Assembly (NCBI RefSeq): GCF_900111565.1
Contig: NZ_FOIK01000003.1
Span: forward strand, 372,001-436,000
Direction of reading: 5' to 3'
From: Paenibacillus sp. NFR01
GTDB taxonomy: Bacteria > Bacillota > Bacilli > Paenibacillales > Paenibacillaceae
Length of the DNA: 64,000 nucleotides
In this document: positions 37,963 to 47,547 of the stretch, piece after piece
Layout: the number at the start of each line of letters is the position of its first letter
Numbering within the stretch: the first letter of the stretch is position 1
The notes under the pieces: generated by a model
The model's database searches: none
What the model saw: only the letters and a program-made list of their open reading frames with translations
Told to the model about the DNA's origin: nothing
Made by a program: the position numbers and the translations under genes

Positions 37963-38499
37963 ATGCATCTTGGCAAAAAAGTTACCATTACAGCTTGTCT
38001 GTTAGTAGCGGCGATCTGGGCCGGAACCATCCTCACTACCGCCGAAGGTGCAAGCGTAGGATCCCAACCAGGCACCGCCGACGACCCGGTAGTCACTAAA
38101 AGCTATGTCGATCAAGCGATCCAACAAGCCCTTAAAGGAGGCGCCGTTGCAACACAAGCGCCAGTCGCTACATCGACGCCGGTTCCAACTGCTCCATCGA
38201 ATTCTGGCGGAAATACCTCTACAGATGAAGGCATAAAAATTGTTGACGTAAAACCAGGACAAACTCTGGTCGCATCAGCAGGTGCGGAATTTATCGTTCG
38301 TGCCGGCAAAGCCATTATTTTCTCTGCAGATGCCAACGGTGTAGCCGATTTGACGGATGGCAAAGATTTAACGAATGGACAACCTGCACCATCGAACCAT
38401 CTGCTGTCCTTTCCGCGTGACGGTCGCGGCATTGCAGTACAAAGCGGACAAACCCTTGGACTGGTCGTCATGGTTCGCGGCGGATATACGCTGCAATAA
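37963..38499 (+). CDS. Exported hypothetical protein downstream of the S-layer gene
   Basis: A 178-residue protein with an N-terminal hydrophobic segment (about residues 6-24, signal peptide or anchor), a Pro/Thr/Ala linker (residues 60-85) and a compact C-terminal domain of about 85 residues. The domain begins IKIVDVKPGQTLVASAGAEF, is beta-rich, and ends in MVRGGYTLQ. I do not recognise the family. GAGGAGGAA precedes ATG 37963. It sits between the S-layer terminator and a SASP gene, without a clear promoter of its own. Confidence 0.7.
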   Translation: MHLGKKVTITACLLVAAIWAGTILTTAEGASVGSQPGTADDPVVTKSYVDQAIQQALKGGAVATQAPVATSTPVPTAPSNSGGNTSTDEGIKIVDVKPGQTLVASAGAEFIVRAGKAIIFSADANGVADLTDGKDLTNGQPAPSNHLLSFPRDGRGIAVQSGQTLGLVVMVRGGYTLQ

Positions 38500-38515
38500 T
38501 TCTTACTTCTAATAA

Positions 38516-38545
38516 GTATGCCCTTTATATCCAAAGCGCATACTT
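38516..38545 (+). promoter_or_regulatory. Sigma-G-like promoter of the SASP gene
   Basis: GTATG (38516-38520), 18-base spacer, CATACTT (38539-38545), six of seven matches to the sigma-G -10 CATWMTA and a full match to GYATR. The two elements also form an inverted repeat AAGTATGC/GCATACTT, so a hairpin is an alternative reading, but no T-run follows. Confidence 0.55.
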
Positions 38546-38650
38546 CGCTCATCATTTCCAGCCCTCCCATACATTGTTGGGATTGAGATAAGGTCATTGG
38601 ATGCACTATATACCTGTATTCTTAAACTTTCTTTAGGAGGTACAGGGACC

Positions 38651-38917
38651 ATGGCTAGAAATAATAATCGTACTGTCGTACCGGAAAGCCGCGCGATGCT
38701 GAAACAAATGCAATATGAAATCGCTTCGGAGTTTGGTTTATATGGAGCTTCCACCGGCGTGGGGGCGGATACAGAGTTTGCTTCCGAGCTGGGTTTTTCG
38801 GGGGGCATTGCCAAAACGCCATACCTCGGACATCTGTCGTCCAGAGATAACGGATCGGTCGGGGGAGAAATCACGAAACGGCTCGTCCAACAAGCCGAGC
38901 AATCTTTATTCCACTAG
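38651..38917 (+). CDS. Alpha/beta-type small acid-soluble spore protein
   Basis: An 88-residue protein that coats and protects spore DNA. The N-terminal helix with the germination protease site YEIASEFG is near residue 25, and the C-terminal DNA-binding motif NGSVGGEITKRLVQQAEQSL is clear. About 35 residues lie between them, more than in the 60-70 residue Bacillus proteins, and this insert carries a second protease-like site TEFASE. AGGAGGTAC precedes ATG 38651. Expression is expected in the forespore. Confidence 0.9.
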   Translation: MARNNNRTVVPESRAMLKQMQYEIASEFGLYGASTGVGADTEFASELGFSGGIAKTPYLGHLSSRDNGSVGGEITKRLVQQAEQSLFH

Positions 38918-38980
38918 GAATATTGCCGTTCCTCATTATAAGCGCCTTGCGTATACTGGTGTATCTGTCAGGGCCTTGAA

Positions 38981-39009
38981 TTGACACCATCGGTCAAATG
39001 AGATAATAT
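38981..39009 (+). promoter_or_regulatory. Sigma-A promoter upstream of metK
   Basis: Perfect TTGACA (38981-38986), 17-base spacer, TAATAT (39004-39009); GATAAT at 39002 is an alternative. The start point would be about ten bases before a terminator-like hairpin. Confidence 0.6.
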
Positions 39010-39026
39010 GACTTTTGAGAAAAGCC

Positions 39027-39060
39027 ATGACCTTTTCCAATAGGAAAAGGTTCATTTTTT
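39027..39060 (+). terminator. Terminator-like hairpin in the metK leader
   Basis: ATGACCTTTTCC (39027-39038) pairs with GGAAAAGGTTCAT (39043-39055, one bulge) around AATA, followed by six T. It may end transcription from upstream or attenuate metK. Confidence 0.75.
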
Positions 39061-39143
39061 ATTACATTATATATTCTAGGCCTGTTATTGATTAAGGAGC
39101 CCCCTTATACGATGTCAGACTAATGATATGGGAGGTTGTTGGA

Positions 39144-40346
39144 TTGTCTATTCAAGGACGTCATTTATTTACTTCCGAGTCCGTAACTGAAGGCCATCCG
39201 GATAAAATCTGTGACCAGATTTCGGACGCGGTGCTGGACGCTTTTTTGGCGAATGATCCGAATGCCCGCGTAGCCTGCGAAGTTGCTGTAGCTACCGGTT
39301 TAGTTCTGGTTATTGGGGAAATCAGCACAAAATCCGATTATGTCGATATTCCATCGATTGTTCGCAACACGATTAAAGAGATTGGCTACACCCGCGCAAA
39401 ATATGGCTTCGATTATAATACCTGCGCCGTGCTGACCTCGCTTAATGAGCAGTCTGCGGATATTGCCCAAGGCGTAAATGCTGCGCTGGAGCATCGTGAT
39501 CCGGCACAAGTTGCCGAAGAAACGGCAAATATCGGTGCAGGGGACCAAGGTTTGATGTTTGGTTTTGCGACGAATGAAACACCGGAACTGATGCCGCTGC
39601 CGATCGCACTGTCGCACCGCATTGCCCGCCGGTTGTCCGAAGTGCGCAAGAATGGCACATTGGAATATTTGCGTCCGGACGGCAAAACCCAGGTTACCGT
39701 TGAATATCAGGATGATAAGCCGGTACGCGTGGACACGATCGTCGTTTCAACCCAGCATGCAGAAGAGATTTCGCTCGAGCAAATTCAAGCGGACATCAAA
39801 GAGCATGTAATCCTGCCGGTTGTACCTGCAGAGCTGCTCGACGAGAACACTAAATACTTCATTAATCCTACAGGCCGTTTTGTGATTGGCGGTCCGCAAG
39901 GCGATGCCGGTCTGACCGGCCGGAAAATCATTGTCGACACCTACGGCGGTTATGCCCGTCATGGCGGCGGTGCATTCTCCGGTAAGGATCCGACCAAAGT
40001 CGACCGCTCTGCAGCGTATGCCGCACGGTATGTCGCGAAAAATATCGTAGCCGCCGGTCTGGCGGATAAATGCGAAATTCAGCTTGCTTACGCCATCGGC
40101 GTTGCCAATCCTGTCTCGATTAATGTAGATACATACGGCACAGGTAAAATCAGCGAAGAAAAGCTTGCTGAACTGGTCCGCACGAATTTCGATCTGCGCC
40201 CTGCCGGCATTATTGCCATGCTGAATCTGCGCCGTCCGATTTACAAGCAGACTGCGGCATACGGCCATTTCGGCCGTACCGATGTCGATCTTCCTTGGGA
40301 ACGTGTCGATAAAGCCGATCTTCTAAAGAATAAAGCTGGCCTGTAA
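39144..40346 (+). CDS. metK: S-adenosylmethionine synthetase
   Basis: A 400-residue enzyme making SAM from methionine and ATP. Signatures are [37 protein letters not shown] near residue 134 and [19 protein letters not shown] near residue 275. The start is TTG 39144 (SIQGRHLF), seven bases after GGGAGGT, which gives the family length. No SAM riboswitch is recognisable in the 226 bases upstream, unlike metK of B. subtilis. Confidence 0.97.
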   Translation: MSIQGRHLFTSESVTEGHPDKICDQISDAVLDAFLANDPNARVACEVAVATGLVLVIGEISTKSDYVDIPSIVRNTIKEIGYTRAKYGFDYNTCAVLTSLNEQSADIAQGVNAALEHRDPAQVAEETANIGAGDQGLMFGFATNETPELMPLPIALSHRIARRLSEVRKNGTLEYLRPDGKTQVTVEYQDDKPVRVDTIVVSTQHAEEISLEQIQADIKEHVILPVVPAELLDENTKYFINPTGRFVIGGPQGDAGLTGRKIIVDTYGGYARHGGGAFSGKDPTKVDRSAAYAARYVAKNIVAAGLADKCEIQLAYAIGVANPVSINVDTYGTGKISEEKLAELVRTNFDLRPAGIIAMLNLRRPIYKQTAAYGHFGRTDVDLPWERVDKADLLKNKAGL

Positions 40347-40364
40347 TTTAACATTTATAAGACC

Positions 40365-40412
40365 GCCCGCGAGGCGCCTTCCGTATCGGATTGCCGCTGC
40401 TGCGGGCTTTTT
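40365..40412 (+). terminator. Probable terminator after metK
   Basis: GCCCGC (40365-40370) pairs with GCGGGC (40402-40407), then five T. The long loop has internal pairing TCCG/CGGA. Confidence 0.65.
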
Positions 40413-40459
40413 GCGTATAGATTTATGCGCAGCCGCTGGTATAGAAGAGTATCCTCTTC

Positions 40460-40487
40460 TAAACTTTGGAAGCCCTTTAGCCGACAT
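40460..40487 (+). promoter_or_regulatory. Sigma-D-like promoter of the second SLH gene
   Basis: TAAA (40460-40463), 16-base spacer, GCCGACAT (40480-40487), seven of eight matches to the sigma-D -10. The inferred start point is about 45 bases before the ATG. Confidence 0.65.
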
Positions 40488-40540
40488 ATAAGAATATACA
40501 TAAAGACGCTAGAAAAGGCTTGAGAGGAGTCAATCACCGC

Positions 40541-43500
40541 ATGAAACGAAAACTATCCCTAGGACTTGCCCTGATTCTCGCCGGCAATTTGCTTCTGGGA
40601 ACGGCAGCACCTGCAGGAAGCCCGATCTTATCGACCGTTCACGCCGCGGCAGATTTTAATGTATATACAACGCCGGCCGACGGAGACAAAAATATCAGCA
40701 CCAATGCATCCCTAAGTTTAAGCTTTGATCAGCTGGTCACTCCGCAAACAGGGAATATTACGGTATATGCCGAGGGTGTCGCGACGCCTTTCATGACGAT
40801 ACCGGTTGGCAATCTAGGTCTAGTCAGCAGTTCTAAAAGCTTCGAGATCAAGCTCGGAGCGAATAAACCGATGGATCCCAATAAGAAGTATACCGTTTCC
40901 ATTCCGCGGGGCTTGTTTGAAGACAGCTCAGGAAATGACTCCGCCGCTAAAAGCTGGTCGTTTACGACAACGCCTGTAACGAATCCCGTGATTGTTGCCA
41001 GCAATTTTTTGCCGGCCACGAATTCACGGGTGGACGCCAGTACCTTTTCGCAGCTGAGCTTCAAGCTGAATAGCAAGCTGCAAAAGGGTGGGGGCTCCAT
41101 CAAGCTGATCTCATACAGTGACAATTCAGTGGTTCAGGAGTTTAAAGTTCAGGACAGTTCTCCGTATGTGGCCGTAACCACGGATTCGGTATCTACAACG
41201 GTCACGCTGACTTTAGCCAGCCGTCTGGCTGTTGGCAGCAGTTATTATATTTTAATCGACAATTATGCATTCAAGGATGACGACAATAAGACTTTCGCCG
41301 GGATTCAAAGCGGAAATGTCTGGCGGTTTTTCACAAAAGGCGGAGCCGTTGCTTCTGCGGCCGTATCGCCGCTGCGGGGGGCTGTAAATGTTCCGGTAAC
41401 GAGCAAAGTCGATTTGACCTTTGACCGGCCGATGATGCCTGCCTCCGGCTTGATTACCTTAACACAAGGGGGGGCGACAAGCACCGTCCGTTCTTTCGAC
41501 GTCAATTCTACATCCGTAACCGGCGGCGGCAGCCAGACCATTTCGATCAACACGGCTTCAAGCGCCTACCCGCTTTCGGCGGGGACGCTGTATACTGTAT
41601 ACATTCCGCAAGGCGCTTTTTATGACCAGGACGGAAATCCCTATCCTGCAGCAAGCGCCGGAGAGACGTGGAGTTTCACAACCGCGGCCCAGGTGAACAG
41701 CGGGTATACGGCAGCGTTCAGCCCGGCCGACCGGGCCGAGAATGTGGCGCTGAACCAAAAGCTCAAGCTTACCTTCTATCGAGAAACTGCACGAAATCCA
41801 GCGATATCGACCGGAGCAACGCTTTATAAGAGCAATGGAACCCTTGTTCCTTCTACATTAACGCAGAATAGCGATTATGAGTTTGAAATTGTGCCGGGCA
41901 GTTCGCTGGATAACGATACGGTCTATTATATTGACATACCAAGCGGCGCATTTTACGAGAAAAATAATTCAGCGAGCCTTTATGGGGGCGTCAACGGAAA
42001 AAATGCTTGGAGCTTCCGCACGGTCGCGGACGATCGTACCGCTCCAATGCTGCAGACGGCGCAAATGGAGAATAACCGCACGATTCGCCTGAAATACGAT
42101 GAGACGCTGAATTCGTCCATTGCGCTGATGCTCTCCAGCTTTACGGTTACGGTTAACGATGAGCGGCGCAACGTGAGCGGCGTCTATATCACAGGCGATA
42201 GCGTTTATGTCACGCTTGAGACCGGAATCGCCGTAGGGCAAGTGGTCAAAATCTCGTATTCCAGCGTCCTGCGTTCGATCCAGGATGATAGCGGGAATGC
42301 CGCGAGCGCTTTTTCATTAAAACAGGTCGGCAATGGCGTCCAATCCGCTCTGCCGCTGCCTAAAGACGGTTATCTGAGCGGCAAGACGCTGGTGCTTAAC
42401 TTCAATGATTCGATTAAAGCCGTTTCTGCCTATGCGTATAGCCAGTTCACGGTATATGCCGACGGTTCGTCGCTGGGAGTAAGCTCCATCACCTCCAGCG
42501 GTTCCTCGGTCATTCTGGGGCTGGGCAATACGGCGTCGAGCGGACAAACTGTTAAACTCGCCTATTATGCCGGGTCATACCCGCTACAGGATCAGTACGG
42601 ACAGAATATCGCCAATTTCAGCGATCTCTATATCCGGAATTCCAGCGACGTGACGGCTCCGCTCTTCCAGAGCGCCTCCGGTTCAGGGAACAAAGTCCTC
42701 TTGAATTATAACGAAGGCTTGTCTTCGACTAGCCTGCCCATGAACAGCCAATTTTCCGTACTGGCTGCAGGTACGCCTAATTACGTTACGAATGTATCCG
42801 TAAGCGGCAACCAGGTTACATTGACGTTGCAGAGCAGCTTGAAAACGAATGTTGCGACAACGGTATCCTATGTTCCCGGTTCGCTCGGTATCAGTGATCT
42901 GAACGGTAACCGCGCTGCGTACATTAACCTGCAGAATGTGTCGGTTACCGGCAGCACAAGCACCGGAATCGCGGAGATTAGCTCAGCTACCGTGAGCGGA
43001 GACGAGCTTACCGTAAACTTCAGCAAAACGATGAGCGCTTCCTCGGCCTTGTATAGCGGTCAGTTTGCGGTTAGAGCAGACAGTTCCATGGTGGGTGTTC
43101 AGACCTTCTCTTTGTCCGGAAGCACGCTGAAGCTGACGCTGTCGAGCATCATTAAGACAGGCCAGGCCGTCGACCTGTCCTATATGTCAGGCGGCGGTTC
43201 GATCTACGATTCGACCGGGAAATCGCTGGATTCCTTTACGGCGCTTGCCGTGCAGAACTTGACAGGGACCTCAACCACGACGGCCAGCAGGCCGGCCTAT
43301 ATGGCCACCCTTGCGGCGGCTGAATTCGGCAAAGAGTACCCGCTTTTGAAAAGCGATTCAGCCACGGCCGTGGACGACCGTTCCACCTACGGGCAATCGG
43401 TCAAAAGATATAATCTGACGGCGGAGCGGATCTCCGCCAGCTATGACTACTTGGCGAAGCTCAGCACGCCGAGCCTGGCTTTTGAAGTACCATCGACGGA

Positions 43501-44578
43501 GTCTGCGGCATATGTAACTGTGCCGTTAAAGCCACTGCTGGATGCCGTAAATCGCAACAGTAAATCCACTTTCTCGGTGCGCTACGGAGACAACCTGTAT
43601 ACGCTGGCATTGAACGACATCAATATGAACAGTTTGGCGGCAAGCCTGGCGGCGGACAGCAGCAGCATCTCGCTTGTGATTCGGATGGAGAAGGTCCCTT
43701 CCGGAACGTTTTCGCCGCTGGAGCAGAAGCTTAAGCTCCAGGGAATGACGGGAATCACGAATCTCGTCGATCTCAAAGTAGCAGCCTCGCTCACCAGTAA
43801 TTTCAATAATGCTGCGGCTTTGAGCGTTTCGGGAGATTATATAGCTCGCACAACGGCTTCGGTAAACCAGGACACCGCCTCGGCGGCAAGGCTGGATATG
43901 TCCTACTACGATGCCGCTTATCTGCCGACCAAGGTTACAATGACGGGAACCTATACGGCAATACGCGGAAAAGTGACGGGCAACCAGGTGGTCGGAACCT
44001 TCCAGTCCACTCGCAGCTTTACGGACATGGGCCGGCATTGGGCAAAGGATACCGTATCTGAGCTGACTGCTAAGAACATTATCGACAGCAGCTACGGAAC
44101 GACCTTTAAACCGGATCAAAAAATTACCCGTGCGGAGTTTGCGGTGATGCTCAGCCGGGGGCTGGGATTACTTGGCGACCGTACGACGGCCCAACGGTTC
44201 AGCGATATCCAATATTCGACGCAAACCGGGGATTATGTCGGCGCTGCGGCCAAAGCGGGAATCATTACGGGCAATACGGATGGAACCTTTAAGCCAAGCA
44301 GCAATATTACCCGTGAGCAGTTGGCCATTATGATCATTCGCGCCATGGAGTATACGGGAAATCCGATTACGCTTCGCTCGACATCGGCGTTAACCTTGTC
44401 CGCCTTTAAGGACAGCAAAAAAATTCAAAGTCAAAGCGCCGAATTTGTCGCCAAAGCGGTGCAGGAGGGGATTATTCTCGGCATGACCTCTACGAGTTTC
44501 CAGCCGCAGGGCAACGCTACCCGTGCCCAGGCCGCGGTCATGCTGCAGCGGATGCTGGAGATGGCCGGATATTTGTAA
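40541..44578 (+). CDS. Large SLH protein with SbsA-type Ig-like domains
   Basis: A 1345-residue secreted protein with a signal peptide (ending VHAAA near residue 38). Three Big_5/SbsA Ig-like domains follow (about 40-150, 265-385, 390-495), each ending in WSFTT or WSFRT after a GAFYE/GLFED-type motif. Then come repeated SwmB-like domains with the pattern VTLTL..L..G..V.ISY (about 500-910), a unique region of about 240 residues, and a C-terminal SLH triplet from about 1160 with motifs TRAE, TREQ and TRAQ. It probably decorates the wall or S-layer. ATG 40541 follows GAGAGGAG. Terminators flank the gene. Confidence 0.88.
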   Translation: MKRKLSLGLALILAGNLLLGTAAPAGSPILSTVHAAADFNVYTTPADGDKNISTNASLSLSFDQLVTPQTGNITVYAEGVATPFMTIPVGNLGLVSSSKSFEIKLGANKPMDPNKKYTVSIPRGLFEDSSGNDSAAKSWSFTTTPVTNPVIVASNFLPATNSRVDASTFSQLSFKLNSKLQKGGGSIKLISYSDNSVVQEFKVQDSSPYVAVTTDSVSTTVTLTLASRLAVGSSYYILIDNYAFKDDDNKTFAGIQSGNVWRFFTKGGAVASAAVSPLRGAVNVPVTSKVDLTFDRPMMPASGLITLTQGGATSTVRSFDVNSTSVTGGGSQTISINTASSAYPLSAGTLYTVYIPQGAFYDQDGNPYPAASAGETWSFTTAAQVNSGYTAAFSPADRAENVALNQKLKLTFYRETARNPAISTGATLYKSNGTLVPSTLTQNSDYEFEIVPGSSLDNDTVYYIDIPSGAFYEKNNSASLYGGVNGKNAWSFRTVADDRTAPMLQTAQMENNRTIRLKYDETLNSSIALMLSSFTVTVNDERRNVSGVYITGDSVYVTLETGIAVGQVVKISYSSVLRSIQDDSGNAASAFSLKQVGNGVQSALPLPKDGYLSGKTLVLNFNDSIKAVSAYAYSQFTVYADGSSLGVSSITSSGSSVILGLGNTASSGQTVKLAYYAGSYPLQDQYGQNIANFSDLYIRNSSDVTAPLFQSASGSGNKVLLNYNEGLSSTSLPMNSQFSVLAAGTPNYVTNVSVSGNQVTLTLQSSLKTNVATTVSYVPGSLGISDLNGNRAAYINLQNVSVTGSTSTGIAEISSATVSGDELTVNFSKTMSASSALYSGQFAVRADSSMVGVQTFSLSGSTLKLTLSSIIKTGQAVDLSYMSGGGSIYDSTGKSLDSFTALAVQNLTGTSTTTASRPAYMATLAAAEFGKEYPLLKSDSATAVDDRSTYGQSVKRYNLTAERISASYDYLAKLSTPSLAFEVPSTESAAYVTVPLKPLLDAVNRNSKSTFSVRYGDNLYTLALNDINMNSLAASLAADSSSISLVIRMEKVPSGTFSPLEQKLKLQGMTGITNLVDLKVAASLTSNFNNAAALSVSGDYIARTTASVNQDTASAARLDMSYYDAAYLPTKVTMTGTYTAIRGKVTGNQVVGTFQSTRSFTDMGRHWAKDTVSELTAKNIIDSSYGTTFKPDQKITRAEFAVMLSRGLGLLGDRTTAQRFSDIQYSTQTGDYVGAAAKAGIITGNTDGTFKPSSNITREQLAIMIIRAMEYTGNPITLRSTSALTLSAFKDSKKIQSQSAEFVAKAVQEGIILGMTSTSFQPQGNATRAQAAVMLQRMLEMAGYL

Positions 44579-44614
44579 TTTTATTATCCATTTAAAATAA
44601 AAATACACGTATTT

Positions 44615-44647
44615 AAAAGCGTCCGGCCCCTGGCCGGGCGTTTTTTT
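44615..44647 (+). terminator. Strong terminator after the second SLH gene
   Basis: CG-T-CCGGCC (44620-44628) pairs with GGCCGG-G-CG (44632-44640), flanked by AAAA and seven T. Confidence 0.93.
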
Positions 44648-44824
44648 CATGCTTCAAGAGAGGGATCCCCGGCAAGCCCATTCTATGAATCTTCCAAAAT
44701 ACGCAACTTTTTCGCCTGAAATCAGTCTATTAAAGGTGTGACGGGAACTAGAAGACGTCCCCAGACTTGGAAAAACAGACGCGGATACGGCTGAAAAAAA
44801 GAGAGATGGGAGAGTTCACTGGAA

Positions 44825-47509
44825 ATGAAAGAAGCAAAAAAATGGGTTGCCGCCTCACTGGCCGGCGTACTCTGGATTATGCCGGTTCTTGGAGCAGAAG
44901 GCATGACGACACTGAATACCGGAATAAAATCGGTTGCCTCGGCGGCAACGGCTCCGCTGAATGTGACGAAGCTTAGCGAAGACGTCATTACTTCTGGCGC
45001 AATGATGATCAAGTATAAATATACGGCGACCCGCTCCGGCAAAGCGGTTACCGGCCTGGCGGATGTCATCCGGGTAGACCTCAGTAACCCTTATGTCTCC
45101 CTGGATGTAATGACAGGCAAGGGCGGTAAGCTGACCACCAAACAAAGCACAGGCGGCATGGCTGCCGAGACCGGCGCGGTTGCTGCCGTGAACGGAGATT
45201 ATTTTGTCACCGGCGGAGAAGGCTCGCCCATGGGCGGAGAGATTGCCGGCGGAGTGCTGGTATCTACCCCTTCCCAGCTCGATGGGATGTACGCGTTTAC
45301 GATTACGAAGGACCGCAAGCCGGTCATCGATGAATATTCTTTTGAGGGAATGATTACGGCTGAAGACGGCTCGCAGTTCCCGCTGTCCGGAATCAACAAA
45401 GGCGCATATACGCCGGAAGGCGGAAGTTCGATTTACAGCCACGCCAACGCGGCGTACATTTATACCGATGCCTGGACTGCATTGGAACGGCCGAAAAATA
45501 GCTCTACGACGCCTACCGAAGTACTCGTCGAGAACGGCGTAATTACGCAAATCTCCCCGGAGGGCCAAAGCGGCCTGCCGATGGCGGTTCCGCAAGGTGC
45601 CTATATTTTGCGTACGCACGGGTTGGCGGCACAGTTTGTAAGAGCGCATCTAGCGGTTGGACAAAAGCTGGCGACCGCGTATTCGCTGCGCTCCGAAACC
45701 ACCCAGCAGGCGGTTGACCCCTCCAGCCTGCAGATGATGATCGGCGGCCATACGATTCTGGTCGATAACGGCAAAGCCGCGACTTTTTCCCGCTCAACCA
45801 CAAGCATCGGCGGCAACCGTGCCCGCACGGCGCTGGGGTATTCGCAGGATGGCAAGTATGTGTATGTCATTGCCGTTGAAGACAACGGCAACAGTGCAGG
45901 GATGTCGCTGACGGAGCTGCAGACGTTTATGACAAGCATCGGGGTCTACAAAGGGCTCAATCTCGATGGCGGCGGATCGACGACGATGGTTGACCGTCCG
46001 CTCGCCGAAACGTCGACAAGGCTTACTTTCAATACCGAATATGGCACGGAACAACGCAGTATCGTCAACGGGCTTGGGGTCTATACGACAGCGCCGCAAG
46101 GCGAAGTAAAGGGCATTAAAATCAGCGGCAGCTCGGTCATGCTGATCGGGCAGCAAGCAAGCTTTTCCTTAAAAGGCTATGATACGTACTATAATCCGAT
46201 CGATGTCGCTGCTTCCAATCCGGCCTGGACGTCCAGTAACGGCAGCGTGAGCATTAATGCGGGCAGCGCGACAGCCGTCAAAGCCGGCATAGCCACGCTG
46301 ACCGCAACGAGCGGCTCAGCCAGCGCGACAGCCAAAGTTACGGTACTCGGCGGCGATGATTTGACGGGCCTCAATGTGGGAACGACCACTGCGCCGCTGA
46401 CCGCGGGCGCTTCCGTCGCCGTTCCCGTAACGGCCACTGCGAAGAGCGGGACGTCGATTACCGTCCCTGCTTCCTCGCTCAAATGGGAGTTTGTCGGGTT
46501 TAAGGGCAGCGTAACGAACGGTACGCTCACCGTGGATTCCGTAAACCCGGGCGTACAGACGGGGTATGCCATCGCCAGATATGACGGCTTCAGCACAGTG
46601 GTGGTGCTCACGACGGCGGCTGCGACGGCTTGGGAGGATTTCGAAAAAGTCGGCTATCCGCTGGCCTTTACCTCTAACCTGACAACTGTAACCGGAACCG
46701 CGGCAGTGACGGACGGAAATGCCGAACGGGCCGGCTCCAAGGTGCTGACCTTGAGTTATGACATGACGGCAGGCAGCGGTAAAATGTACGCCTATGCCCA
46801 GTTTAACGGAACGGCCGGCAAGAGCATTCCGGCAGCGGCAACCGCGATGTCGCTCGATGTGATGGGGGATATGAGCCTCAACTGGCTGCGGGCCGAAGTG
46901 GTGGACAACAGCGGTGCGACGGTATATGTCGATCTGGCCAAAGTTATCGATTGGAGCGGCTGGAAGAAGCTGAACATTGATTTATCATCGTATGGCATTA
47001 AATTCCCGGCCACGCTGAAGCGGATGTATGTCGTCAACGTGGAAGAAGGGCAAGATGAACGCGCCAAAACCGGCACGGTTGCTTTTGACAATATCGCTTT
47101 TACGATGCCTTCCCTCTCCAGCGAAGCCGGATTGCCGAAGGGGAGTGCCGCGATGGTGATCGGTTCCAAGGCGATGACCGTTAATGGCGCCAAAGTGGCG
47201 ATCGACGTAGCGCCGGTCGTCAAGGACAACAGCACGTACGTGCCGATCAAATACGTACTGGATGCGTTCGGAGGCAGCGCCACCTGGGATCAGAACACGA
47301 AGAAGATTATGGTGCTGCGCGGCGGTAAAGCCCTCGACCTGACTGTAAATAAAAAGGAATTTATCCTGAACGGCAAACGCCAAAGCGCAGAAGTCGCTCC
47401 TTTAATCCTACAAGGCAGGACTTTAGTACCGCTCAGACTCGTTTCCGAGCAGCTTGGACTGACCGTAAAATGGGAACAGAAAACGAAGACCGTAACGATC
47501 GAATCGTGA
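44825..47509 (+). CDS. Secreted phosphodiester glycosidase with C-terminal copper-amine-oxidase-like domain
   Basis: An 894-residue exported protein. The N-terminal signal is followed by a phosphodiester glycosidase (NAGPA) domain at about residues 90-420, with GAVAAVNGDYF and the signature LNLDGGGSTTMV (Asp381). An Ig-like segment follows (about 425-510), then a beta-sandwich domain of carbohydrate-binding type (about 600-760). The C-terminal domain has two repeats TYVPIKYVLDAFGGSATWD and TLVPLRLVSEQLGLTVKWE, the fold of copper amine oxidase N-terminal domains common in Firmicute wall proteins. The enzyme class splits GlcNAc from phosphodiesters, so wall polymers are a plausible substrate; this is inference. 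GGGAGAG precedes the ATG. Confidence 0.85.
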   Translation: MKEAKKWVAASLAGVLWIMPVLGAEGMTTLNTGIKSVASAATAPLNVTKLSEDVITSGAMMIKYKYTATRSGKAVTGLADVIRVDLSNPYVSLDVMTGKGGKLTTKQSTGGMAAETGAVAAVNGDYFVTGGEGSPMGGEIAGGVLVSTPSQLDGMYAFTITKDRKPVIDEYSFEGMITAEDGSQFPLSGINKGAYTPEGGSSIYSHANAAYIYTDAWTALERPKNSSTTPTEVLVENGVITQISPEGQSGLPMAVPQGAYILRTHGLAAQFVRAHLAVGQKLATAYSLRSETTQQAVDPSSLQMMIGGHTILVDNGKAATFSRSTTSIGGNRARTALGYSQDGKYVYVIAVEDNGNSAGMSLTELQTFMTSIGVYKGLNLDGGGSTTMVDRPLAETSTRLTFNTEYGTEQRSIVNGLGVYTTAPQGEVKGIKISGSSVMLIGQQASFSLKGYDTYYNPIDVAASNPAWTSSNGSVSINAGSATAVKAGIATLTATSGSASATAKVTVLGGDDLTGLNVGTTTAPLTAGASVAVPVTATAKSGTSITVPASSLKWEFVGFKGSVTNGTLTVDSVNPGVQTGYAIARYDGFSTVVVLTTAAATAWEDFEKVGYPLAFTSNLTTVTGTAAVTDGNAERAGSKVLTLSYDMTAGSGKMYAYAQFNGTAGKSIPAAATAMSLDVMGDMSLNWLRAEVVDNSGATVYVDLAKVIDWSGWKKLNIDLSSYGIKFPATLKRMYVVNVEEGQDERAKTGTVAFDNIAFTMPSLSSEAGLPKGSAAMVIGSKAMTVNGAKVAIDVAPVVKDNSTYVPIKYVLDAFGGSATWDQNTKKIMVLRGGKALDLTVNKKEFILNGKRQSAEVAPLILQGRTLVPLRLVSEQLGLTVKWEQKTKTVTIES

Positions 47510-47547
47510 TATGTTAATATATAGGGAAAGATCATGATTCGAAAGAA

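Noticed and set aside
35139..38096. 985-codon open frame on the minus strand opposite the S-layer gene
   Set aside because: It mirrors the codon bias of the S-layer gene, which avoids triplets that read as stops on the other strand. The translation is an improbable Ser/Cys/Arg-rich sequence with no ribosome binding site.
38918..39143. SAM (S-box) riboswitch for metK
   Set aside because: None of the conserved S-box core segments could be found; only a promoter and a simple hairpin are present.
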